From NCBI RefSeq assembly GCF_000003855.2, contig NW_003101682.1, positions 4,057,632 to 4,121,631 of the forward strand: DNA of 64,000 nucleotides, given 5' to 3'. Each line of letters begins with the position of its first letter. The stretch's first letter is position 1. Both the position numbers and the translations under genes were made by a program. This stretch comes from Blastomyces gilchristii SLH14081. Its lineage: Eukaryota > Ascomycota > Eurotiomycetes > Onygenales > Ajellomycetaceae. Under the pieces are notes generated by a model. It was not told the DNA's origin. It saw only the letters and a program-made list of their open reading frames with translations, and did no database searches. Of this stretch, positions 24,912 through 34,322 are shown piece after piece.

Positions 24912-25883
24912 TCTGTGAGTTCCTATTCAATCTGATAATATGATTATATCTGACTTAGTCAGCTGATTATAGCATTATTTTTTCAGTTGTTATTAAAGCT
25001 TAATAGCTTTAGCAGATCTTCTGACTTGATACATTTCATACTCAGATTCTCATCCTGCGCAGCAGTCTCAGATGATGTGTACACTTCTGAAGAGATTATG
25101 AACAATCATCATAGAATCTCTAGATTCAGTGTAATTATCTGTCTGTGTAAATGTTCAATCTCTCACTGCAGGTCTATAACCTGGTTTTCTCTATTCTTAT
25201 TAATAATGGTAATTGCATCAGTGAAGCTCTTCATAGTGAATACTTGATCTGCAGTGAATGTCAATTGTTACTTAACTTCTGTCTCAGTCTGTCACTGTGT
25301 ACACAAGGCCTTGATCTTATTTAGAATTCTTGTACATATATAGAGCTTCAATTCTGATTTAATAGTCTTAGCTGCTTTTCTTACTGCTTCAAGTACACTC
25401 TCTGAAAGATTCTGCATATCTTTCAGTTCAGATAGTAGAGAAGAATATTGTTTATATTAACTAGAGAAGATGTTCATTTCAGTAGTTTCTCATTGACTGT
25501 ATAATGTCTATCATTATATCATTATATCATTATATTATTATATGATTTCTGATTTTCATTTCCTGTTATTATTGTATAACTCTGGTAATAGCCATCTCTC
25601 TTTTATTCTTCTAAGTAGAGAGTGATCTTCTTTGAATCTAGTTCACTGCTTGCATCTCCTTTCTCACATCTCATTCATTCACATACATGATATTCATCTG
25701 AGTATAGAGTTTTCTCTTAACAAGTAGAGCAGTATCAATCAGATTCTCTTCTACTCACTGCTTCTTTATATAATTTCTTTTGAGGTGTTTTAGACTTACA
25801 CTGAAATGATAACTATGAATTTCTTCATAGATAAAATTATCATGCTCTGAAGAAGCCTGTGCTTCTCACCAGTTTTTAGACAT
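24912..25883 (-). pseudogene. G1 gag N-terminal half (deleted copy)
   Basis: ATG at 25883-25881, nine bases inside the 5' LTR. Colinear with gag of copy beta from 4066 to about 5038, where it is fused to integrase. The 86-codon open run on the plus strand at 24987-25247 is a shadow of this gag. Confidence 0.75.
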
Positions 25884-25892
25884 GCTATCAGA

Positions 25893-26076
25893 TGTGATTC
25901 AAAGGTTGCTTGAGCCAGTGTATGATTACAGGCGTATGCCGGCTTCTTATATACATTATCTAAATTCATTAGTGGCCGCTATGGTCTCTTCACATTCGTA
26001 AGCATATTCAGAAGCGTAAGCATGTTCAGACACGGCCGCGTTATTATCCGGCGGTCGTACATTCTCCCGAACCACA
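25893..26076 (-). repeat. G1 LTR, copy 4 (5' LTR, with internal duplication)
   Basis: 184 bp, 17 longer than the family length. The extra bases are a short duplication of gtaagcatattcagaagc (seen as gtaagcatattcagaagc then gtaagcatgttcagacac at about 25999-26035). It keeps GCGGCCGC-like and CGGCGGTCG sequence. Confidence 0.85.
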
Positions 26077-26589
26077 AACTGATTATAACAGCTTATAATA
26101 GTTTACTTCAATTAGGAAACTCTTGCAGTGATAGATCTGCTGAGCTCAGAGACTGAGTGAATTCTGATTCAAGATAGAGTATATTAAGAGAACTAAGAAC
26201 TCAGTGAATAAATTCTCTCACAGATCTGACTATGTCAAGAAGATCAGAGTGACAGATATAGAGAGACTAAAGAAGATAGAAAAGCTTTACAGAATACTCA
26301 GACTGAGTGTTATAAAGAGATTGACTGAAGAGTCTCTCAATCTCTTATAAGAGAAGAGAAGAAAGAGAGAAAAGAAGTCTGTACAACTACTCTTTATAAC
26401 ACTGAGAGTCAACACTCTGAGAATCTCAGTGAGAATTCTTGAAGAAGATATCTATAATCTGAAGAGTTTATAGACTTTAAGAAGTATTATAGAAGATCTG
26501 ATACAAGAGAAAACAGAGTATAAGTATTTATAAGATCTACTATTCATATTGTCTGAACTGTAACTGAAGAATGAATATACTCAGTATAT
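26077..26589 (+). pseudogene. G3 RNase H-integrase linker
   Basis: G3 in plus orientation, starting aactgattataacagctt right behind a G1 LTR. The first 320 bp match the inverse of 19473-19810. Rich in Lys and Arg with many stops. It is interrupted at 26590 by a SINE with a 16-bp duplication and resumes at 26991. Confidence 0.65.
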
Positions 26590-26943
26590 ATGCCCCGGTG
26601 GCTGAATGGTTAATGCGGCCACCCAGTAGCGCCTTGGTGTGGGAAACCAAGGCGCGTGGGTTCGAAACCCGCAGGTGATACATTAAATCGAGAACTCAAG
26701 CACCTCAGGTTTCTAATAAATACAGAGGTGTATAAATCACTTCAATGAATCACTCTATGTTCCTGAGCTGAGAAGTTATTATTGCATGTATCTAATTGTC
26801 ACTTCTTTGTATTTTCCTATGTTCTTGTTATGTTAGCATGGTCTCAACATCTGTATTTCCTCCTGTATAATCAACACTTGACCTGTATTTAACATCACGC
26901 AAGGACTCATCATAAGCTCCGCTTGTATATGAGTATAATGAAA

Positions 26944-26974
<31 letters not shown>
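26590..26974 (+). mobile_element. SINE with tRNA-derived head and (TAA)n tail
   Basis: A 385-bp insertion flanked by a perfect 16-bp duplication, aatatactcagtatat (26574-26589 and 26975-26990). The head (26591-26681) has an A box TGGCTGAATGGTTAATGC and a B box GGGTTCGAAACCC, with a strong hairpin GCCTTGG...CCAAGGC between them. The acceptor arm does not pair well, so it is not a working tRNA gene. The 3' end, tataatgaaagaataataa, resembles the LINE 3' end tataattgaagaataataa, which suggests mobilisation by LN. Confidence 0.9.
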
Positions 26975-26978
<4 letters not shown>

Positions 26979-26990
26979 TACTCAGTATAT

Positions 26991-28400
26991 TTAAAAACTG
27001 CTCATAGCAGAGATTAACTCTACAGAAATAAAGAATTAAAGACACTTAAATAGTCTATTGTAAAGAGAGAGCTGAATTTATATATCTATAAATGAATTTC
27101 TATATCTATAAATGAATTTCTATAAGTAGAACTTATTAAAAGGCATCATAACTCTTCTCTAGTAAGTTATTTTACAGATACTAGAACTTATGAGTTACTT
27201 ATAAGAAAATACTTCTGACTGAAGATACAAGATCTTGTAAAGAAGATAATAAATTCTTATACTGTTTATCAGAATTCATGAATAGTGCAGTTCAAATTAT
27301 ATAAAGAACTTATTTCTCTACTTATCTTATAGAAATCTTGAAAACAGCTAGAAATAAATACTCTTATAAGTCTCTCTGAAAGTAAGAATATATATAATAG
27401 CTGTTTTAACAGTGTGCTGATGATAGTAGATCACTTTATCAAGATAATACTAACTTATAAGAACTTAAAGTCAAAGAATTTAACTTATATTTTTATCTAC
27501 AATGTAATTCAGTTATATGAATTATCTGTGAATATTATCTCAGATAGAGAATTAATCTTCACAGAGAAGTTCTGATCTGATATAATAACTATACTGAAGA
27601 TCTTATAAGATCTATGTACAGCTTTTCATTAACAGACAGATGATCAGATAGAATATCTAATAAGTATATTAAAATAGTATCTGCAGTACTTTATTAATTA
27701 TAATCAGAATAACTGAGTGTATTAATTACTACTTATAGAGTTTATATATAATAACTTAAAACATGTCAGTATAGATAAAACTCTCTTTGAGATACTCACT
27801 GAGACTCATCTGTAGATAATCATGATAAACTCACAAGAGTACACTGTAGAGTGTGATAATATCTGTGAATAGACTGAGAAAATTTAGAATATTCAGAAGA
27901 AAGCCTGTGAATTCTTGAGAAACACTTAAGACTATCAGAAAAGATACTATGACTTCAAGTATATTATAAAGAGTTTTAAGAAAGATGATAGAGTCTGACT
28001 AAGTTTAGAAAATATCACTATACAGATATCTAGTAAGAAGCTGAATCTCTTATAAATAGAGTCTTATAAGATTATAAAGAAAGTCAGCTTACAGTTCTAT
28101 AAATTGAAACTGTTATCTGAGTTACAGATATATAATATTTTTCATATCTCTTTACTCTGTAAATATAAGAAATTCTTAGAACAGAACTCTGTGACTCATC
28201 ACTCTATTTACAAAGTACTAGAGAGTGAAAGAGAATATCAGATTAAAGAGATTATTAACTCAGAGAAGTGAGATTATAAGCTCTGATTCAAGATTCAGTA
28301 ATAAGAGTATTCTAGTAAGATGAATAAGTTCACTTGAGAATCATCTAAGCAAATAAGATATCTGTAGAAGCTGAGACATGACTTTCATATTATGAATTCT
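26991..28400 (+). pseudogene. G3 integrase and chromodomain
   Basis: The core is too mutated to mark each catalytic residue. The C-terminal part is readable: SYKIIKKVSLQFYKLKLLSE near 28050-28120, then IFHISLLCKYKK near 28135-28170. The chromodomain lies at about 28211-28376 (EYQIKEIINSEK, then a degraded Y-x2-KW block and KFT-[W lost]-ES). Chromodomains direct integration to heterochromatin, so G3 is a chromovirus-type Gypsy. No intact frame. Confidence 0.75.
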
Positions 28401-30340
28401 GATAAGTTAGAATAATATAGTCTTTACTAAGAACCTGATTATAATAAAGATATTAACACTGTTATAAATTCTAGTCTATAAGATTATGAGTTTCTACTTA
28501 GATGAACAGTCTGCAGTATATACAAAGAAAAGAAGAAATCATATTCTTATTAAAAGCTAAAAAATAAAGAAAATAAAAACACAGCTGTGAATAGAATTAA
28601 GAGATCAATAAAGAAAAAATAAAGAAAACTTATACTTATATTCTTCATACTTATAACACTTAATCTCTCTGTGACTATCAATTCTTCTCTTTAAAGAAGT
28701 ACCAAGCATCATATCTGTGATACAGACAATTATTATATTTAGTATGAAGATTATGAGAAATGTATAGACTTCAGAGAAGCTGAATATCAGAGTGTATACA
28801 GTTATAGTAGAGTCTTGAGAGCTGGTCATCTATACATATAATCAGATATCTCTTATAAAGCTGTGTTCACTCTCTCAGTTATGCTGAAGTATTCAGTCTG
28901 AAAATAATTAAAATATAAAGAGAAGACTCATCTATTCAGATTAACTTCTGTCACAAATTCATAATATTTGTATTGTCTTGATTACTCAGATTTTGCAGAT
29001 ACTCAGAGACTCATCTCTCATTGACAATGAGATTGTGAAAATGCATCACAGTGTGAGGACTGTTAATAGAGAATCAAGACATATTTGCATATATCTGATC
29101 AGATATTATACAGATAGAGAGAGAATGATTATAGGTTCACAGAGCTGTAGAAAACAGTGACAGCACTGAGAGCTTCACAGAAACTGTCAGTTAGAGTCTG
29201 TAAGAAATTACTAATGAAAAGACTTACAGCAAAGAACAGAACTACACTGCTTGAAGTCAGAGACTGATCTGAGAGAGATATGAGATTAATTGCTAATCTG
29301 AAGATCAGATGCAGTGACAGAGCTGAGAAGAATGAAGATACTGTTATAAGTGATAATATCTCTACTTCATTAGCCAGTAAAAAGTAATCAGAGAAGTCAT
29401 AAGAACACTCATAAGAAGCTCAGCAGCAGTCAGACATTATTTATAAAGATATTGAAATTAGAAAAATTTTTATTCTTGAGAAGTTCTTGAATCAATACAT
29501 AGATATTATCAGAAATACTCTCTCTCTATTATCTGAGTAAAAATACTTTATGAATGAATGAGAATACTTACAGTTTATGAAAATGAGAGCTGTTACAGAA
29601 AAAGAAAAAAGAAGATAATATTCTGTGAACAGATCTGAGATATTTATACTACTCTAAAGAGCTTTATTTACACTATGAGTGATTCTGTAAAATAGTCAGA
29701 TCACTCTAGTAAAGAAAGAATGATTATGAATTACAGATCTGAAGCTTTCTATATAACTATCAAGATTGATTACAGATTATGAATATCTTAATTCTATAAT
29801 TCTACAGAGTTGATAAAAGAATGAAAAATTCCTCATAATTCTACAGTGTCAAAGAATGATGATTTACAAGAATGAGTGAAAGATTAACTTACAAATACTT
29901 CTCTTTAATAAGAATAATCTCACAGAAAGTGATTCATCTGCAGAATGAATCTGGGTAATGATTACATAAGAATCTCATGAAAAAATGATTGAAGATCAAC
30001 TGAAATTCTTCAGATTGAAAGATATAGAATGAATCTGTGTGATAATCACATAAGAATCTCACAGAAATAATTGAGAGTCAATCAGAACTCTTCTGTATGA
30101 AAGATATGAGATAAATCTGTATGATAGTCAGAGAAAGATCTGCAGATTACAAAGAATCTCACAGAATAAGAAACTGAGTGACAGACTCTTTTCTCTTCAT
30201 AGTAACAAGGAATTTTTCCTCAGTGAGATTTTTTATAGATGTGAAGAGTTTTTAGTGAGTATCACTGCAGTACTGAGCTTAATTCTATGAAATCACACAG
30301 TAAAAGACTTCAAAGATGAAGTCTTAGAGAGAGAGAAGTA
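28401..30340 (+). other. G3 3' region between chromodomain and 3' LTR
   Basis: About 1.9 kb with no assigned product. A plus-strand open run (28978-29160) and a minus-strand run (28605-28829) exist, but neither shows a motif. It ends in a purine-rich run (cttagagagagagaag, 30323-30338) directly before the LTR, a good polypurine tract. The inverted G3 copy at 38216-38458 covers only its last 240 bp. Confidence 0.55.
29941..30150. repeat. Tandem repeat in the G3 3' region, period about 83 bp
   Basis: Two nearly full units and part of a third begin at 29942 (agaatgaatctgggtaatga), 30026 (agaatgaatctgtgtgataa) and about 30108 (gagataaatctgtatgatag). Each is followed by cataagaatctca-like sequence in units one and two. 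Confidence 0.7.
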
Positions 30341-30597
30341 TATAAGAAATCACACTTCTCACAGATTCTTTATCTCTATTTCTATCTCTTATGTAATTAA
30401 TAGAGTTAGCAGCTCTTGACTACACACAACTATTTAGACTGGAGTTCGCGAATACTATTCATAACTTAGCTTGAATACTATTATACATTCAATCTCTACA
30501 TTTATCTTTCTATTATGAATACTTCTAGTAGTTAACAGTACATATCACGCCAAGCTGCAAAGACTCAAATAATTGTCTGCGATCACTTATTCTTACA
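30341..30597 (+). repeat. G3 3' LTR
   Basis: 257 bp, starting TATAAGAAAT (mutated TGTAAGAAAT) and ending ATTCTTACA. It pairs with 2382-2639. The sequence to its right is the cut-off antisense ORF of a G1, whereas the sequence left of the 5' LTR is G1 gag. Confidence 0.85.
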
Positions 30598-31227
30598 ATA
30601 TAATAAAACTTATAATGATTTCTCCTAGAAAAATTAGTGTTAGAAGAGAAGATGAAAAAGAAAAGACTTACACTCTTAATACTGTTGAGAAGAGAAATAA
30701 TTCTCTGATATGAATACATAATTACTTTATTATAAATACTTAAAACAAATTTAATAATCAGTGTCTGTGACTGAGCTTTAAATAATTGTGTTATACACAG
30801 TCTTCATACAATAAATTGTTATAGAGGTTGATAAGAAGAGTGAAAGTGTATATACTGAGAAATGTGATTTATCAAGTCTACATAATATCTTTGTGAAATG
30901 AGAAGAGCTGATAACAACAGCTGAAGCAGCAGAGACAGAGAGAACAGAAGTAGCAGAAGTGAGAGTAGTAATAGCAGAGATAGCAGCAGTGAGAGAATCA
31001 GATACAGAGACAAGTGTAGAAGATTTGAGAGAAATAGCAGAAGAGACAGAAGAGAATGTGAGAGACTCAGTTATACATAGTGGAGGCAATTTCTTCATTA
31101 TCATGTTCTTCAAGTTCTTGATTAATGATTTAATATTGAGACATTCACTATTATCTGCAGATGTGAATCTGTCAATATATGAAGATTCTCTGCAAATAAA
31201 AACAAATATATCAGCATCTATGTTTAT
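30598..31227 (-). pseudogene. Antisense ORF of G1, copy B (5' part only)
   Basis: Start region near 31227 (ATG changed to ATA). The N-terminal helical block, Ser/Thr-rich stretch and aromatic block match copies A and D. It is cut at 30598 by the G3 LTR, so the Cys-rich module is missing. It lies opposite to the following G1 LTR, as in the other copies. Confidence 0.65.
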
Positions 31228-31759
31228 GTAAAATCATGTCAGAAAACATAATCAGAAGCCTACTGAGAAGAAAAATAATTAAAAGTATATAAGAAGATAA
31301 AGAAGATGTAGCATTCATAATAATATATTCTGATAATTATTAGAAGAAAAACAAGTTCTGATCATGTTTCATAATATGTTACACTTACTGCTAATGAACT
31401 GCCTGCTATGAGTACTACAACAATACTTGTTATAAGAACAGAAGGCTATCATCAGACATGTGTACAATGTAATAGATGAATAAATTGAAAAGAGCTTGAT
31501 AAAGAAAGAGAGTTTAGAAATCTTGTATGAGATGATAGTATTCAATGATGATGATAATAAAGAAGATGATTAAAGAATGAAAAAAGTTAGTGAATGAGTG
31601 ATGTAATATAGTGAAAGTTTCTTTGTGAGAGTGTAAGAAGAATGCTAGCCAGATCAGAGATAGACTGTACAATCATGAACACTAGTGACATGCTAATCCG
31701 CATGAAGCTAGGGCTTAGATCATGATTATATAAGTGTGACTGAATCTAGTGAGGGAGAA
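31228..31759 (+). other. G1 3' noncoding region with polypurine tract (copy alpha 3' end)
   Basis: No coding potential seen. It contains the segment gctagccagatcagagatag shared by all G1 3' ends and ends gaatctagtgagggagaa, the polypurine tract (31743-31759), immediately before the LTR. Confidence 0.7.
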
Positions 31760-31925
31760 TATGATTTGAAAGAATGTATAATCACTGAATACTAACTCAG
31801 CCGCTTCTGAACACACTTACGAATGTAAAGGGGCCATAGCGGCCACTAATTATTTAGTATAATGTATATAAGAAGCCGGCGTACGCCTGTAATCGTACAC
31901 TGACTCAAGCAACCTTTGAATCACA
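31760..31925 (+). repeat. G1 LTR, copy 5 (shared between two G1 bodies)
   Basis: 166 bp, TATGATTTGAAAG to GAATCACA. On the left is a G1 3' end with polypurine tract, on the right a G1 gag start, so one LTR serves as 3' LTR of one body and 5' LTR of the next. It contains a clear TATATAAGAAGCC (31866-31878) and GGCGTACGCC (31878-31887). Confidence 0.9.
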
Positions 31926-31934
31926 TCTGATAGC

Positions 31935-32012
31935 ATGTCTAAAAACTGGTGAGAAGCACAGGCTTCTTCAGAGCATGATAATTTTATCTATGAAGCAATT
32001 CATAGTTATCAT
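31935..32012 (+). pseudogene. G1 gag start fragment
   Basis: Begins MSKNW then a stop (TGA at the following Arg/Trp position) and reads on like the other gag copies (EAQASSEHDNFIYEAIHSYH). It is cut after 26 codons by LINE 3' sequence. Confidence 0.75.
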
Positions 32013-32303
32013 TTCATATCTATCTATTTAATATGTCTATCTTTAAGACTATGTTCTCTTTTCTTTTGTCAGGATATTATCAAATGATTTAAAAGTATTA
32101 AAAGGTGTTAAAATACTGCAATTTGTAAACAGTTTTTGTATTCTGAGCTGGAATTTTCTGATTTTGCATATCTGAAATTGGTAAATGTATAATAGTTGAC
32201 TTTATAGATATAGAAAAAACTCTGAGAACTTTTAGTTCTCAGGTAGATGTTATAGTCTCTGACTGCATACATCTATAATTGAAGAATAATAATAATAATA
32301 ATA
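32013..32303 (+). mobile_element. LN copy 2: short 3' fragment
   Basis: LINE 3' UTR from ttcatatctatctatttaat through the gagaacttttagttctc hairpin to the (TAA)n tail. 5'-truncated. No target duplication: gag lies on its left and integrase on its right, so its insertion or a later deletion coincides with loss of the G1 internal region. Confidence 0.8.
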
Positions 32304-32490
32304 TAAGATGAATATATCAGACAGGCACTATTAGTCACATGAATTTAGCAGTATGCAGCCTTCAAGTGTTCACTATTCTATCTGTTATATGAATTGAATC
32401 CGCGCATCTCAGAGAATGCTTCAGAAAAGATGAAAGAGAAAACAGCTGTTATAAAAGTGAAAATCACAGACATAGAATCAAGATTGAAAG
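32304..32490 (+). pseudogene. G1 integrase fragment
   Basis: Contains RQALLVT-like sequence, then SSVHYSICYMN and a CpG-rich stretch atccgcgcatctcagagaatgc (32398-32419), then the ESRLK linker. Colinear with 18545-18780. Confidence 0.7.
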
Positions 32491-33245
32491 ACAAAACCCA
32501 AGTGGAAATCTTGTTTAATTAAATGTAAAAAGAAAATATTCTCATCTATAATACAGCTGAAACTAGGACATGGCTATTTCAAATCTTATATGCAAAGATT
32601 TGATAATAGATTTAATTCAGTAGAATGCTTATTCTGCAATGCAAATGAGAATTCTAAGCATATTATAATGCACTGTGCATTATACAATAGTCTCAGAGTC
32701 AGATTGAAAGTGAAGTATGATCTAAATTAATTAAATATGAGATTCTTATTCTCAACTGAGACGGGAATTAAATACTTAATAGACTTTCTATCAGAAACTC
32801 AAGCAGCTATAAGAAAATGACTGAATTCAGAAATATCTGAATATGAAGAGAAGGAAATTGATTAGATATAGTCTGTTATAACAGCTATATACTATCTTTT
32901 AATAATTTGTTTTGTTACAGTTTCTCTTTATTTTACTTTACTTTTTCCTTTCTATTCTTTTCTACCTATCTATTTAATGTGTCTATCTTTAAGACTTTGT
33001 TCTCTTTTCTTTTGTCATGATATTGTCAAATGGTTTCAAAGTATCAGAAGATGTTAAAATACTGCAATTTGTGAACAGGTTTTGTATTCTGAGCTGAAAT
33101 TTTCTGATTTTACATATCTGAAATTGGTGAATGTATAATAGTTAACTTTATAGATATAGGAAAAACCCTGAGAACCTTTAGTTCTCAGGTAGATGTCATA
33201 GTCTCTGACTGCATACATCTATAATTGAAGAATAATAATAATAAT
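32491..33245 (+). mobile_element. LN copy 3: 5'-truncated LINE with target duplication
   Basis: 755 bp, from the C-terminal part of ORF2 (aagtggaaatcttgtttaat) to the (TAA)n tail. Flanked by an 11-bp duplication aagattgaaag (32480-32490 and 33246-33256) inside G1 integrase. It keeps TGG in two places where copy 1 has TGA (for example 32502-32504), so it is less mutated there. Confidence 0.9.
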
Positions 33246-34322
33246 AAGATTGAAAGAGATCAGTCACACATGTATAAAAGCTGATAAGTTACTTCTGAAC
33301 TGAGCAATTCAATCAAAAAGAATACAACACTCACTAGTTATGAAATCAAGTCTCATGATAAAATATACGTTTTTATACATAATGAGAGTTCTGAGAAGTT
33401 TTAATCTAGTTGATTTAAGCTCTATAAAATACTTAAATCACATTCTCTGAGACTATATGCATTGAAAGAATCAGAGAGATGAATCATACACAACTTAATA
33501 AATAGTTCTCATCTTATAGAGATAAAGATGCAAGATCTGAGTAAATTATCACTATTTACAGCACTATCATCAGCATTGAAAAAGAAGAGACTTATAATTA
33601 AAAAGCCTTATGAAGTAAGAGAAATTATAGACACTTATGAATCAGATAATCTCACTTATTCTGATCTTTTCATAATAATATGAAAAGACTGAGAAGTAAT
33701 AAAGAAATCAGATGAATATTATAATTTAGTAAGTAATAAGACTGTAGCTGACTGTATAATATTGTGCTGCAGACAGTGAGTATAATATAGTAAAGAATGA
33801 TCTCAAAGCAGTAGACTTGAATATGAGTCAGATTACAGAAGAAAAAGAAATTCAGAGTTAGATTTAACTGTTTATATTAGTTCAATTGTGAAGATAACAG
33901 AGAATGAAGCATTTGAAATATTTATAAATATGTAAGATCAAGCTCTTTTGATCTCTGAGAATGCTCAGACATCAGATGAGATTAGTTTCAATGAGCTGTT
34001 TACTATAGTAGTCTGAGCAGGTGAAGAGAGACAGTATAATGCATGAGACAGAGCTACAAGAAATGAAAGCTGCTGAATCTAGTCACTGCATACTGAATTA
34101 TGTAGAGATTGTATAACAGTAGTAACTAGCAGACTAAGAAAAAGTATAAGAAAAGAAAAGAGAATGACTTGAGAAAGAGATAATAAATTAGTCACTAACT
34201 GAAAGAGTCAGCTGTAAAAAGATAAATGTTATTATACACACTCAATCTCTTTTCATATATCACATATTTTATTCATTTCCAACATCACATCATCTGTAAA
34301 AACACTAAAAATAAAGAAAATT
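33246..34322 (+). pseudogene. G1 integrase C-terminus and spacer
   Basis: Continues ERDQSHMYKS-like and the C-terminal half as in 18790-19470, then the spacer up to the stop of the antisense ORF. It matches minus-strand 24760-23706. Confidence 0.65.

Larger units (their letters stand above)
21535..26076 (-). mobile_element. Internally deleted G1 with two LTRs
   Basis: A minus-strand G1 of 4,542 bp with LTRs at 25893-26076 (5') and 21535-21701 (3'). It keeps the gag N-terminal half, then jumps at about 24911 straight to the integrase C-terminal region, so protease, RT, RNase H and the integrase core are missing. The junction reads gaactcacagaaa then tgcatcccggag. The spacer, the antisense ORF and the 3' end are kept. 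LTRs, gag start and polypurine tract make this a possible non-autonomous derivative. Its flanks (acag and aact) do not match and both are G3 in opposite orientations, so the locus has been rearranged. Confidence 0.8.

Noticed and set aside
26591..26681. Functional tRNA gene
   Set aside because: A and B boxes are good but the acceptor arm does not pair, and the unit has a body, a (TAA)n tail and a target duplication, so it is a SINE head.
26940..26977. CRISPR-like or microsatellite locus
   Set aside because: Simple (TAA)n tail of a SINE; no spaced repeats anywhere in the window fit a CRISPR array.
2391..30597. A single clean G3 insertion in G1 with all other elements nested inside
   Set aside because: Left flank is G1 gag and right flank is the G1 antisense ORF, no target duplication, and part of G3 is inverted.
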